Shown here in pieces: positions 18,532 to 27,487 of a stretch of DNA of 64,000 bases. Made by a program: the position numbers and the translations under genes. Numbering within the stretch: position 1 is the stretch's first letter; the number at the start of each line of letters is the position of its first letter. Source of the DNA: Paracoccus yibinensis (GTDB taxonomy: Bacteria > Pseudomonadota > Alphaproteobacteria > Rhodobacterales > Rhodobacteraceae); contig NZ_JAVCWH010000001.1 in assembly GCF_030846195.1 (NCBI RefSeq), forward strand, positions 62,001 to 126,000. Direction: 5' to 3'. The notes beneath the pieces are model-generated. The model had not been told where the DNA came from and did no database searches. It saw nothing but the letters and a program-made list of their open reading frames with translations.

Positions 18532-19301
18532 TGGCCGAACGCATGATCGATCTTGGCAACGGCTTCTGGAACATTCGCGGCGACCTGAGGATCGGCGGCG
18601 TGGTCAATGTCGGCACCCATTCGTCGCTGGTGCGGCTGTCGTCGGGTGAATTCCTGTTCCTGGATTCCTATGGTTTTGGCGACGATGTCGCCCGCCAGAT
18701 CAGGGCGCTGACCGACAATGGCCGCGCCGTCCGGGCAATCCTGAACCTGCACCCTTTCCACACGATCCATTGCGAGACGATGCACCGCATGTTCCCGCAG
18801 GCGGAACTGTTCGGATCGGATCGGCACAAACGCAAGTGGCCCGACCTGCCGTGGCAGCCCCAGACGGTCGAGTCGCCCGAGGTTGCTGCGCGTTTTCCCG
18901 ATCTGCGCTTTTCGCTGCCCGACGGCCTCGATTACATCTGCCAGAACGAACGCGTCCATGCCGGATCGCTGCTGGCCTTTCATCCCGCCAGCGGCAGTCT
19001 GCACGTCGACGACACCCTGAATGTGCTGCCGATCCCCGGCTGGCTGCGGCAACTGCTGCGCCAGCCGCGACTTGCCTTCCACCCGACACTGGGTCAGGCC
19101 TTGCAGGACCGTCCCGGCGCGGCACGCGATTTCTGTAATTGGGCCCTGCGGATCGCAAATGACTGGCGCGATGCCCGCACTGTCTGCGCAGCCCATTCCG
19201 CCACGCTGGCGATAAACCCGGGCAGCTTTCCCGACCATATCAGGACGGCGCTGGCCCGCGTCGAATCCGTGCTGACGCGGGCCGAGGCGAAAACCCGCTA
19301 G
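18528..19301 (+). CDS. MBL-fold metallo-hydrolase-like protein, function unknown
   Basis: 257 residues. The start 'NVGTHSSLVRLSSGEFLFLDSYGFGDDV' resembles the first strands of metallo-beta-lactamase-fold proteins. In place of the canonical HxHxDH there is HPFHTIH (near residue 83). Later candidate ligands are 'HVDDTLNVLP' and 'AAHSATLA'. The metal site is thus divergent, and the fold call is inference. Translation is coupled to the preceding flavin oxidoreductase (ATGA), hinting at a shared pathway. Its end overlaps the convergent dehydrogenase gene by 4 bp. Confidence 0.6.
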   Translation: MMAERMIDLGNGFWNIRGDLRIGGVVNVGTHSSLVRLSSGEFLFLDSYGFGDDVARQIRALTDNGRAVRAILNLHPFHTIHCETMHRMFPQAELFGSDRHKRKWPDLPWQPQTVESPEVAARFPDLRFSLPDGLDYICQNERVHAGSLLAFHPASGSLHVDDTLNVLPIPGWLRQLLRQPRLAFHPTLGQALQDRPGAARDFCNWALRIANDWRDARTVCAAHSATLAINPGSFPDHIRTALARVESVLTRAEAKTR

Positions 19302-20161
19302 CCCAGCCGCGCGATCAGGGACGAGGTGTCCCAGCGGCCCCCGCCCATCCGCTGCACGTCCTTGTAGAACTGATCGACCAAGGCTGTCACGGGCAGGGAC
19401 GCGCCCACCTCGTCCGCCGCCGCCAGGCAGATTCCCAGATCCTTGCGCATCCAGTCCACCGCGAAACCGTGGTCGAAATGGCCCTGATCCATGGTCTTGT
19501 GACGGTTGGCCATCTGCCAGCTTCCGGCGGCACCCTGGCTGATGACCTCGACCAGCTTGTCGACCTGAAGCCCCGACTTCTTGGCGAAAGACAGGGATTC
19601 CGACAGGGCCTGCACAAGGCCCGCGATGGCGATCTGGTTGCACATCTTGGCGATCTGGCCCGCGCCCACGTCGCCCATGCGCCGGCAGATCCGGGCATAG
19701 GCGGCGATCACGGGTTCCGCCGCGTCGAAGTGCTGTTCCGACCCGCCGCACATGACCGACAGTTGCCCGTTCTCGGCACCCGCTTGTCCGCCCGACACGG
19801 GCGCATCGACATAGCCAAGGTCCATGCCCTGCGCCGCACCGGCCAGTTCGCGGGTCACGGCGGCGGACACCGTGGTGTGGTCCACGAAGATCGCGCCCGG
19901 CCGCATCCCGGCAAAGGCACCATCGGGTCCAAGGCAGACCTGGCGCAGGTCGTCGTCGTTGCCCACGCAGGCCATGACGAAATCGGCCCCTTCGGCCGCC
20001 TCCCGGGGGGTGGACGCCCAGGTCCCGCCATGCCTGGCCACCCAGGCCTCGGCCTTGGCGGCGGTCCGGTTGAAGACCGTCACGTCATGGCCCGCAGCCT
20101 TCAGATGCCCCGCCATCGGCGCGCCCATCACGCCCAGTCCCAGAAATGCCAGTTTTGCCAT
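19298..20161 (-). CDS. Beta-hydroxyacid dehydrogenase (3-hydroxyisobutyrate / tartronate semialdehyde reductase family)
   Basis: 287 residues from the ATG at 20161. It has a Rossmann motif GLGVMGAPMAGHL at the N-terminus, the substrate motif 'DAPVSGGQAGAENGQLSVMCGG' (residues 119-140), and the catalytic Lys172 in GAGQIAKMCNQ. This is the 6-phosphogluconate dehydrogenase-like beta-HAD family, which oxidises 3-hydroxy acids with NAD(P). The exact substrate cannot be assigned. It sits alone between convergent and divergent neighbours. Confidence 0.9.
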   Translation of the reverse strand: MAKLAFLGLGVMGAPMAGHLKAAGHDVTVFNRTAAKAEAWVARHGGTWASTPREAAEGADFVMACVGNDDDLRQVCLGPDGAFAGMRPGAIFVDHTTVSAAVTRELAGAAQGMDLGYVDAPVSGGQAGAENGQLSVMCGGSEQHFDAAEPVIAAYARICRRMGDVGAGQIAKMCNQIAIAGLVQALSESLSFAKKSGLQVDKLVEVISQGAAGSWQMANRHKTMDQGHFDHGFAVDWMRKDLGICLAAADEVGASLPVTALVDQFYKDVQRMGGGRWDTSSLIARLG

Positions 20162-20307
20162 ATGTCCCTCGACTACCGAAGCGCGGGTCCGTTGAATAAG
20201 GGCCGCGCCTGAACTATGCAGCACCCCAACATTCCCGTGCGCCTTGGTCAAGCGCGCAGGCACCCCGAAGGACAGGCAGCGGACCGGCCCATGGATCATC
20301 TTCCGAC

Positions 20308-22722
20308 ATGCTGACCCTTTTCCGCTGGCTTTTGCAGCTGACCATCGGGCTGATCGTGCTTCTGGTTCTGGCGACGGTCCTGGCCTGGTATTTTGCCGTC
20401 CGGTCCCTGCCCGACTACAACGCCACGCTGCATGTCCGGGGCATATCCGCCCCGGTCGAAATCGTGCGGTCCACCGAGAATGTTCCCCATATCTTCGGCC
20501 AGACGGACGAGGACGTGTTCTTCGCCCTGGGTCTGGCCCATGCCCAGGACCGGCTGTTCCAGATGACCCTGCTGCGCCGCGCGGCCCAAGGCCGCCTGTC
20601 CGAGGTGTATGGCGCCGGCGCGTTCCCCGCCGATGACCTGGCCCGGCGGTTGGAGCTTTACCGCAACGCCGCCGCATCGGTCGATTCGCAGGATCAGGCG
20701 ACCCAGGCCGCGCTGCGCGCCTATGCCGAAGGCGTGAACCAGTGGATTGCAGAGGTGAACGAAGGTGCACTGGGCCGGGGCGCACCGGAATTCTTCATCC
20801 TGCCGCAAGAGATCGCCTATTGGCAGCCCGCCGATTCGCTGGCGATCCTGAAACTGCTGGCAGCGGCGACCAGCGATGCCGCGGCCGAGGAGATCTTGCG
20901 TGCGCGCCTGTCGCTGACCTGGCCGGAACGCGGGCCGGAACTGCTGTTCGGTGAGGGCGACGGTCCTGCGCTGCCCCGGTATGCCGATATGTTCCCCGGC
21001 GCCCGGCTTGCCCCGCCCGAGGCGCGGCTTGGCCCCGCCCCGGCGCGTGACGCCGCCGGTTTCCTGTCCCCCAACCAGGGACTTGGGGCCAACAGCTTCG
21101 CGGTCGCCGCCGACCGGACTGCGGCTGGCGGCGCGCTTTTGGCGAACGATCCGCAAAGCCCGCTGATCGCGCCGTCGCTGTATTACCTGGCGCGGCTGCA
21201 ACTGACGCCGGGGGGCGTGATCGGGGCCACGGTGCCGGGGCTGCCGGTGGTCTTTTCGGGGCGCAACCCGCAACTGGCCTGGGGCATCGCGCCCGCCAAT
21301 GTGGACGACGCCGATATCGCGATCGAGGAGATCCAGCCCGGAAAGGCCGACCGCTATCGCGGCACGGAAGGCTGGACCGAATTCACCACCCGCAGAGAGG
21401 TGATCCGGGTGCTGGACGAACCCGCCCGCGCCATCACCCTGCGCAGCAGCCGCAATGGTCCCCTTGTGCCGCTGCTGGATCCGGGGCTGGCGGATGTCAC
21501 CCCCCTGGGCCATGTTCCCGCGCTGCGATGGACTGGCCTTTCGGCAACGGATACCACGATGTCGGCCCTGATCGGGTTGATGCGCGCCACCGATGCCGAC
21601 AGCGCGGCGACTGCGCTGGGGCGGGTCGTGGCGCCTGCCATGGCCGTGACGCTGGCAGATGCGGACGGGATCCGCCAGGTGACAGTGGGCGCCCTGCCCC
21701 AGCGATCGGCCAGCCATCCGACCGGCGGCCTGATGCCGGTGCCCGGCTGGCTGCCGAATGGCGAATGGACGGGACTGATGTCTCAGACACTGGACAGCCC
21801 CACCCCCGATGAGCTGGCTTTCGCGACCGAGGAACGCGGTCCCCTGACCCTGCGCCGCGCCCGGTTGTCGCATCTGCTGGGGGACCGGGAGGTCCATTCG
21901 CGCGACAGCTTTATCGCCGCCCAACTGGATATCGTCAGCCCTGCCGCGCGCGCGCTGCTGCCGCTGGTCGGGGCCGATCTGTGGTTTACGGGGGAACCCG
22001 CCGCCCCCGGCACGCCGGAACGCCAGCGCCAGGACGCGCTGAACCTGCTGGCCGAATGGGACGGCGCCATGAGCGAGCATTTGCCCGAACCCTTGATCTA
22101 TTCCGCCTGGGTGATGGCTTTGCAGGACCGCCTCATCCGGGACGAACTTGGCCCCGTGGCGGACGATATCCGCGTCCTGCACCCCGGATTCATCGATTCC
22201 GTGTTCCGCAACCGCGGCGGCGCGGCGGTCTGGTGCGACATCGTGCAAAGCGCCCCGGACGAGGATTGCACGACCATTGCCCGGCAAGCCTTGGACCGTG
22301 CGATTCTGGACCTGACCCAGCGCTTCGGTCCCGACGTGACAAGCTGGCGTTGGGGTGATGCGCATCAAGCGCGCCATCTTCATCCCGGCCTGGGGCAGAT
22401 CCCGGCGCTTGGCTGGATCGTCAACCTGTCGCAGTCGATTTCCGGCGGCGCCTTCACCGTGTCCCATACCGAAATGCTGGGCACTGGCACCGCACGGTTC
22501 GAGGCGCGGACCGGCCCCGGTTATCGCGGGGTTTACGATCTGGCTGACCCTGACAGTTCTGTCTTCATCATCTCGACCGGGCAGTCAGGCCATCCGCTTT
22601 CGCGCCATTACGACGATCTGGCCGGGCTGTGGCGACGTGGGGAATACGTCGGCATGTCACTGGACCCGCAGCTTGCCCGCGCCGCGGCCACCGGCATTAC
22701 CCGACTGGAACCCGATGGCTAG
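20308..22722 (+). CDS. Penicillin-acylase-family protein with unusual nucleophile region
   Basis: 804 residues. An N-terminal hydrophobic segment (residues 7-30) is a signal or anchor for periplasmic location. The alpha-part contains the family motif 'ALGLAHAQDRLFQM' (about 73-86). The autocatalytic site normally reads Ser-Asn-x-Trp before 'LLANDPHL'; here it reads G-A-N-S-F with Ser263 and then 'GGALLANDPQSP' (residues 274-285). The 'GLPVVFSGRNPQLAWGI' block and the rest of the beta-part are intact. Family members are Ntn hydrolases that cleave amides such as penicillins or acyl-homoserine lactones. The gene is not in an operon and ends overlapping the alcohol dehydrogenase by 4 bp. Confidence 0.85.
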   Translation: MLTLFRWLLQLTIGLIVLLVLATVLAWYFAVRSLPDYNATLHVRGISAPVEIVRSTENVPHIFGQTDEDVFFALGLAHAQDRLFQMTLLRRAAQGRLSEVYGAGAFPADDLARRLELYRNAAASVDSQDQATQAALRAYAEGVNQWIAEVNEGALGRGAPEFFILPQEIAYWQPADSLAILKLLAAATSDAAAEEILRARLSLTWPERGPELLFGEGDGPALPRYADMFPGARLAPPEARLGPAPARDAAGFLSPNQGLGANSFAVAADRTAAGGALLANDPQSPLIAPSLYYLARLQLTPGGVIGATVPGLPVVFSGRNPQLAWGIAPANVDDADIAIEEIQPGKADRYRGTEGWTEFTTRREVIRVLDEPARAITLRSSRNGPLVPLLDPGLADVTPLGHVPALRWTGLSATDTTMSALIGLMRATDADSAATALGRVVAPAMAVTLADADGIRQVTVGALPQRSASHPTGGLMPVPGWLPNGEWTGLMSQTLDSPTPDELAFATEERGPLTLRRARLSHLLGDREVHSRDSFIAAQLDIVSPAARALLPLVGADLWFTGEPAAPGTPERQRQDALNLLAEWDGAMSEHLPEPLIYSAWVMALQDRLIRDELGPVADDIRVLHPGFIDSVFRNRGGAAVWCDIVQSAPDEDCTTIARQALDRAILDLTQRFGPDVTSWRWGDAHQARHLHPGLGQIPALGWIVNLSQSISGGAFTVSHTEMLGTGTARFEARTGPGYRGVYDLADPDSSVFIISTGQSGHPLSRHYDDLAGLWRRGEYVGMSLDPQLARAAATGITRLEPDG

Positions 22723-23849
22723 TCGAACAGCACGACCTGCCTGATCGCGCGGCCCTGGTCCAGCAGGTCGAAACCTTCGTTGATCTGATCCAGCGTCAGG
22801 GTATGCGTCAGCAGCCTGTTCACAGGCAACTGGCCCGCGCGATACATGCGGATGAAGCGCGGAATGTCGCGCTGCGGGACGCAGGATCCCATGTAGCTTC
22901 CCTTCACCGTGCGTTCGTCGGCCACGACATTCACGGCCGGGATCCGGAATTCCGCCGTGGGCGCGGCAAGCCCTGCCGTTACGGTCTGCCCGCCACGTCG
23001 GGTGATGGCATAGGCTAGCTCAAATGCCGGAACCGCGCCCGCCAATTCGATCGCGTGATCGACGCCGCCGCCCGTATCGGCCCGGATGCGGTCGGCCAGA
23101 TCGGGTTCGGCAGCATGAAAGGTGCGCGTCGCCCCCAGGTCGCGGGCAAGGGCCAGCTTGTCGTCCGACAGATCGACGGCCAGGATGTCGGTCGCGCCCG
23201 CCGCCACTGCCCCCAGCAGCGCGGCCAGGCCGACACCGCCCAAGCCGACAATGGCAACACTTTGCCCCGGCTGCACGCGGCAGGTGTTCAGCACCGCCCC
23301 CACCCCTGTCTGGACCGCGCATCCGAACAGCGCCAGTTCCGCAAAGGGTATGTCGTCGGCATCCACCCGGACGACCGAGTGCCGCGACACGACCGCATGA
23401 TCGGCATAGGCCGACACCCCGCAGTGGTGATGGACCTCGCGCCCTTGGTCATGCAACCGCATCGCGTCCCCCATCAAGACGCCCTTGCCGTTCGCCGCCG
23501 CCCCCGGAATGCACAGCGCGGGCCGTCCCTCGGCGCAGGGCAGGCAGGCGCCGCAGGTCGGCTGGAACGTCATCACCACCCGGTCGCCTGGCAACAAGTC
23601 GCGGACCGCGCCGCCCACCTGAACCACGGTTCCCGCCGCCTCGTGCCCCAAGACCATGGGGACAGGGCGGGGACGGTTTCCGTTGATCACCGACAGATCA
23701 GAATGGCATAACCCCGCCGCGCCGATCCTGACCAACACCTCCTCGGGTCCCGGGGGATCCAGCTCCAGTTCCCGGATTTCCAGCGGCCGGCTTTCGGCGA
23801 AAGGTGCGGCGGCGGGCGAGGATGTCAGCACGGCGGCGCGGATCTTCAT
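22719..23849 (-). CDS. Zinc-dependent alcohol dehydrogenase (class III-like MDR)
   Basis: 376 residues. Catalytic zinc ligands are C48, H69/E70 and C177; structural zinc cysteines are C99, C102, C105 and C113. The NAD-binding motif is VGLGGVGLAALLGAVAAG. The pattern and length match Zn-type medium-chain dehydrogenases close to class III enzymes and aryl-alcohol dehydrogenases. The substrate is unknown. Both ends face other genes, so it is probably monocistronic. Confidence 0.9.
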   Translation of the reverse strand: MKIRAAVLTSSPAAAPFAESRPLEIRELELDPPGPEEVLVRIGAAGLCHSDLSVINGNRPRPVPMVLGHEAAGTVVQVGGAVRDLLPGDRVVMTFQPTCGACLPCAEGRPALCIPGAAANGKGVLMGDAMRLHDQGREVHHHCGVSAYADHAVVSRHSVVRVDADDIPFAELALFGCAVQTGVGAVLNTCRVQPGQSVAIVGLGGVGLAALLGAVAAGATDILAVDLSDDKLALARDLGATRTFHAAEPDLADRIRADTGGGVDHAIELAGAVPAFELAYAITRRGGQTVTAGLAAPTAEFRIPAVNVVADERTVKGSYMGSCVPQRDIPRFIRMYRAGQLPVNRLLTHTLTLDQINEGFDLLDQGRAIRQVVLFD

Positions 23850-23976
23850 TCATTTCTCCTTCTTCGTCAGGCGGATATTTCCGATCCAGGGACTGCCGAT
23901 CAAGACAGTTGTTGGACCGTGCCGGCCATGGCAACGTGATCGCACCATTGTTGAAGACCGCGTTTTTCAAGGGTGC

Positions 23977-25476
23977 ATGATGGCCAGAAATCCGAAGGGC
24001 AACAACGCCGCAACGGCAGGGAACAACCTTTTGTGGGGACATGCCCTGGTTCTTGGCGACGGAAGTTATGACAACCGCAGCGATTCCGGCATTCTGGCGC
24101 TGCGCGGGCTTGGCGGAAACGACACGATCCTGGGCGACATCCATTATGACGGGACCGATTTCTGCGAAGGCGACGACGCTTATGGCGGGACCGGCAACGA
24201 CGTCATCTATGGCGATTGCGGCCCGGATGAACCTGGCTGGCAGACCAGCAGCAACGGCGCGTCCGACAGGCTTTGGGGCGAGGACGGCGACGACCTGATC
24301 TTTGGGCAGGCGGGCAATGACAACCTTTATGGGGGCCTGGGCCAGGACACGCTGATCGGCGGCATCGGCGGCGACTGGATCGAAGGAGGCGACGGCAACG
24401 ACCTGATCTGGACGGATCTGCAAGAAAGGTTCGGCGTCGCCTTCTACAACACTGCCCATGGCGGGGCTGGAAACGATTCGATCCGGGGCGGGGATGGCGT
24501 CGATGTCATGGATGGCGGCACCGGCAGCGACCTGGCGATCGGACGGGGCGGCAATGACGACATCGACGGTGCCGACGGGGCTGACACGCTTTACGGCGGG
24601 ACCGGAAACGACCGGCTTGAAGGCGGCGGCTATTACGCCACGAACGCAGACGGTGCGGACCTGTTGTCGGGCGAGGAGGGCAACGACACGCTGATGGGCG
24701 ACGGCGGCCATGACCGGCTGTTCGGCGGCACCGGGTCGGACGTTCTGGAGGGGAACGAAGGCAACGATCTCTATGACGGCGGCCTGGGTGCCGACAGCTA
24801 CTACTGCGGGTCGGGCAACGATGCCTATGTCGTCGACAATCCGGGCGACCGGCTGCTGTGGGATTATGCCGACACCGGCATAGACCAGGTTCGCAGCACC
24901 ATATCCTGGACGCTTGGGACCTATCAGGAAAACCTGGCCCTTTTGGGAGCGGCTGGGACTGGCACCGGGAATGCCGGGGCGAATGCCCTGTTGGGCAACG
25001 GGGCCGCGAACCGGCTTTTCGGACTTGGCGGCAACGACGTGGTCAACGCCCAAGGCGGCAACGATCAGGTGGCAGGCGGCGCAGGGAACGACAGGCTGCT
25101 TGGCGGCGAAGGCGCGGATACCCTGACAGGCGCTGCGGGCGCCGATATTCTGGAAGGCGGACTTGGCGCCGACCGGTTCCATTTCTTCGCAGCCGCGGAT
25201 TCGGCCGGTCCATCACGGGACGTGATCACCGATTTCATGCGTGTCCAGGGCGACCGCATCAGCTTGGGTTTCGACGCAGCCACCACCGTGGCCGGACTTC
25301 AGGATTTTGGCTTCATTGGCGCAAATGCCTTCGGCGGTGCGGCGGGGCAGTTGCGTTACCAGCTGACGCCTACAGGGACGGTGATTCAGGGCGATGTGAA
25401 TGGTGACCGTGTGGCCGACTTTACCCTGCTGCTGGATGACCGCATCGCCTTGACTGCGGATTGTTTCATCCTGTGA
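23977..25476 (+). CDS. RTX calcium-binding repeat protein, probably type I secreted
   Basis: 499 residues from the ATG at 23977 (or the adjacent ATG at 23980). After about 30 residues it is almost entirely glycine/aspartate nonapeptide repeats of the GGxGxDxLxG type (for example GGLGQDTLIGGIGGDWIEGG and GGTGNDRLEGGG), in an N-terminal array and a shorter one near residues 345-395. These form calcium-binding beta-rolls. The C-terminus 'VITDF...GDRISL...FTLLLDDRIALTADCFIL' resembles serralysin-type C-termini used by type I secretion. No catalytic domain is visible and no T1SS genes are adjacent. Confidence 0.88.
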   Translation: MMARNPKGNNAATAGNNLLWGHALVLGDGSYDNRSDSGILALRGLGGNDTILGDIHYDGTDFCEGDDAYGGTGNDVIYGDCGPDEPGWQTSSNGASDRLWGEDGDDLIFGQAGNDNLYGGLGQDTLIGGIGGDWIEGGDGNDLIWTDLQERFGVAFYNTAHGGAGNDSIRGGDGVDVMDGGTGSDLAIGRGGNDDIDGADGADTLYGGTGNDRLEGGGYYATNADGADLLSGEEGNDTLMGDGGHDRLFGGTGSDVLEGNEGNDLYDGGLGADSYYCGSGNDAYVVDNPGDRLLWDYADTGIDQVRSTISWTLGTYQENLALLGAAGTGTGNAGANALLGNGAANRLFGLGGNDVVNAQGGNDQVAGGAGNDRLLGGEGADTLTGAAGADILEGGLGADRFHFFAAADSAGPSRDVITDFMRVQGDRISLGFDAATTVAGLQDFGFIGANAFGGAAGQLRYQLTPTGTVIQGDVNGDRVADFTLLLDDRIALTADCFIL

Positions 25477-26476
25477 TCCGTCGCCAGCGATGGAACAGGT
25501 CGCCGCCAAGAGGGCGCGTTTCCATCAGTTGGAACTGTGGCGCATCGGCCAGATGCACAAGCCCCATCGGCCCGATCCCAGCCCTGCCCTCACCCCCCAG
25601 CACGACACCGGCGGTATAGCCGATGACCTGATCGACCAATCCCGCCTGCAATAGCGACGCGGCCAGCACCCCGCCCCCCTCGCAGAAGACCCGCGTGACG
25701 CCCTGTTGTGCAAGCCGCCTTAGCGCATCGGGGGCCGAGGCGTCGATCTGCAACAAGGGGCCATGCATTGGTCCTTCGGGGGGAAGGTCGGGCAAGGATT
25801 GTGAGGACAGCACCACCCGAAGCGGCTGGCGGGGCGTCGTCAGCCCCCGCACGTTCAGCGACGGGCGGTCGGCACGGGCGGTATTGCCCCCGACCATCAC
25901 GGCGTCATGGGCCATGCGCATGGCATGGACGTGCAACCGCGCCTGCGGTCCGGTGATCCACTTGCTTTCGCCGCTGGCCGTGGCGATGCGGCCGTCAAAG
26001 CTGGTCGCCAGCTTCAGGGTCACGAAGGGCCGCCCGGCCAGGATGCGCGACAGGAACCCCGCCTGCAATTCCTGCGCCTCGGCCTGCCTGACGCCTTGGG
26101 CGACGCTGATGCCCGCATCCTCCAGCATCGCGTGCCCGCGACCGGCCACACGCGGATCGGGGTCCGTCATGGCCGATACCACCCGCCTGATTCCGGCCGC
26201 GATCAATCCTTCGGCGCAGGGGGGGGTGCGACCATGATGGGCACAGGGTTCCAGCGTGACATAGGCCGTGGCACCCTGTGCCAGGGAACCGGCGTGATCC
26301 AGTGCCATCCGTTCCGCATGAGGACGCCCGCCGGGCTGTGTCCAACCCCGGCCCACGATGCGCCCTTCCCGCAGGATTACGCAGCCGACTGCCGGATTGG
26401 GCCAGACATTTCCCAAGCCCCGGCGCGCCAGGCGCAGGGCATGATCCATGTGGCGCAGGTCGTCGTGGTGGGGCAC
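25466..26476 (-). CDS. ribD: Bifunctional riboflavin deaminase-reductase
   Basis: 336 residues from a GTG at 26476, 3 bp after nrdR; an ATG at 26449 is a possible alternative start. The N-terminal deaminase has PNPAVGCV, HAE (53-55) and PCAHHGRTPPC (C78, C87) zinc ligands. The C-terminal reductase has 'FVTLKLATSFDGRIA' and 'ITGPQARLHVHAMR'. It catalyses the second and third steps of riboflavin synthesis. The nrdR-ribD order is conserved in alphaproteobacteria, where other rib genes often follow; here the opposite strand RTX gene comes next, overlapping by 11 bp. Confidence 0.95.
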   Translation of the reverse strand: MPHHDDLRHMDHALRLARRGLGNVWPNPAVGCVILREGRIVGRGWTQPGGRPHAERMALDHAGSLAQGATAYVTLEPCAHHGRTPPCAEGLIAAGIRRVVSAMTDPDPRVAGRGHAMLEDAGISVAQGVRQAEAQELQAGFLSRILAGRPFVTLKLATSFDGRIATASGESKWITGPQARLHVHAMRMAHDAVMVGGNTARADRPSLNVRGLTTPRQPLRVVLSSQSLPDLPPEGPMHGPLLQIDASAPDALRRLAQQGVTRVFCEGGGVLAASLLQAGLVDQVIGYTAGVVLGGEGRAGIGPMGLVHLADAPQFQLMETRPLGGDLFHRWRRITG

Positions 26477-26479
26477 GCC

Positions 26480-26944
26480 TTATTCGCTGCCGGCACCAGG
26501 GCGCAGTTCCGACACGAACTTGTCGAAATCGTCCGCGTCCTGGAAATTCTTGTAAACGCTGGCGAAGCGGACATAAGCCACGTTGTCTATGCGGGACAGG
26601 GATTCCATCACGATCTCGCCGATCATCTTGGAAGGAATGTCCGTCTCGCCCGTGCTTTCCAGGCGGCGGACGATGCCGCTGATCATCTGCTCGATCCGTT
26701 CAGGTTCGACGGGGCGTTTCTGCATGGCGATGCGGATGGACCGGGCCAGCTTGTCGCGGTCGAAATCCTCTCGCCGGCCGCTGGACTTGACAACGACCAG
26801 ATCGCGCAGCTGCACCCGTTCATAGGTTGTGAAACGTCCCCCGCAGGCAGGGCAGAAACGGCGGCGGCGAATGGCGACATTGTCTTCGGCGGGACGTGAA
26901 TCCTTGACCTGAGTATCCACATTTCCGCAAAACGGGCAGCGCAT
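26480..26944 (-). CDS. nrdR: Transcriptional repressor NrdR
   Basis: 154 residues from the ATG at 26944. It begins [21 protein letters not shown] and has the four zinc cysteines C3, C6, C31, C34, then an ATP-cone domain ('[20 protein letters not shown]'). NrdR represses ribonucleotide reductase genes in response to nucleotides. It is directly upstream of ribD with 3 bp between them. No RNR gene is in the window. Confidence 0.96.
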   Translation of the reverse strand: MRCPFCGNVDTQVKDSRPAEDNVAIRRRRFCPACGGRFTTYERVQLRDLVVVKSSGRREDFDRDKLARSIRIAMQKRPVEPERIEQMISGIVRRLESTGETDIPSKMIGEIVMESLSRIDNVAYVRFASVYKNFQDADDFDKFVSELRPGAGSE

Positions 26945-27064
26945 CCAGTTGTCCCCTGTGCCGCACAAATCCCTATAACCATAAGGCATCGGCAGGAATT
27001 GGGTAGCTTTATCCACAAGCCACAAGATGTTCTTCAGGCAGGCTGTGTCCTGAATGCCGCGCTG

Positions 27065-27487
27065 TCAGCCGGCCTGAAACAGGGCGGCGACTTCCCGTCT
27101 GTGAGGCGCGCGGCGGTGTTCCACCAGATAGAGCCCCTGCCAGATGCCAAGCATCATACGGCCACCTGCGACTGGAACTTGCAGGCTGACCGGCAGGACG
27201 GCCGCCTTCAGATGGGCCGGCATGTCGTCCGGGCCTTCGTCACGATGGCGCAGCCACGACATGGAAGGGTGATCGGCGGGCGGCGCGATGCGGTCCAGCC
27301 AGCCAAGCAGATCAGATTGCACGTCGGGATCGGCATTTTCCTGGATCAACAGCGAACAGGACGTATGGCGCACCATCAGCGTCAGAAGTCCGTCGCCCGC
27401 GCTGTGGTTCGCCAACCATGCCGCCACATCGCGGGTGAAATCGTGACAGGCGGGACCGCGCGTCTGGATGGTGAAGATGCGGTTCAT
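27065..27487 (-). CDS. YjbQ/UPF0047-family protein
   Basis: 140 residues. The family blocks 'GDGLLTLMVRHTSCSLLIQENADPDVQSDLLGWLDRIAP' and 'LGIWQGLYLVEHRRAPHRREV' are clear. Members have a secondary thiamine-phosphate synthase activity in vitro, but the physiological role is unknown. The start overlaps the rmuC stop (ATGA), so it is coupled to rmuC. A 120-bp gap separates it from nrdR downstream. Confidence 0.9.
   Translation of the reverse strand: MNRIFTIQTRGPACHDFTRDVAAWLANHSAGDGLLTLMVRHTSCSLLIQENADPDVQSDLLGWLDRIAPPADHPSMSWLRHRDEGPDDMPAHLKAAVLPVSLQVPVAGGRMMLGIWQGLYLVEHRRAPHRREVAALFQAG

Noticed and set aside
20296..22467. Long minus-strand frame opposite the penicillin-acylase-family gene
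   Set aside because: Same reason: shadow frame with shuffled composition and no recognisable domain.
23977..25476. Repeated DNA in the RTX gene as a CRISPR or satellite array
   Set aside because: The repeats are in-frame protein nonapeptide repeats with codon variation, not uniform repeat-spacer units.
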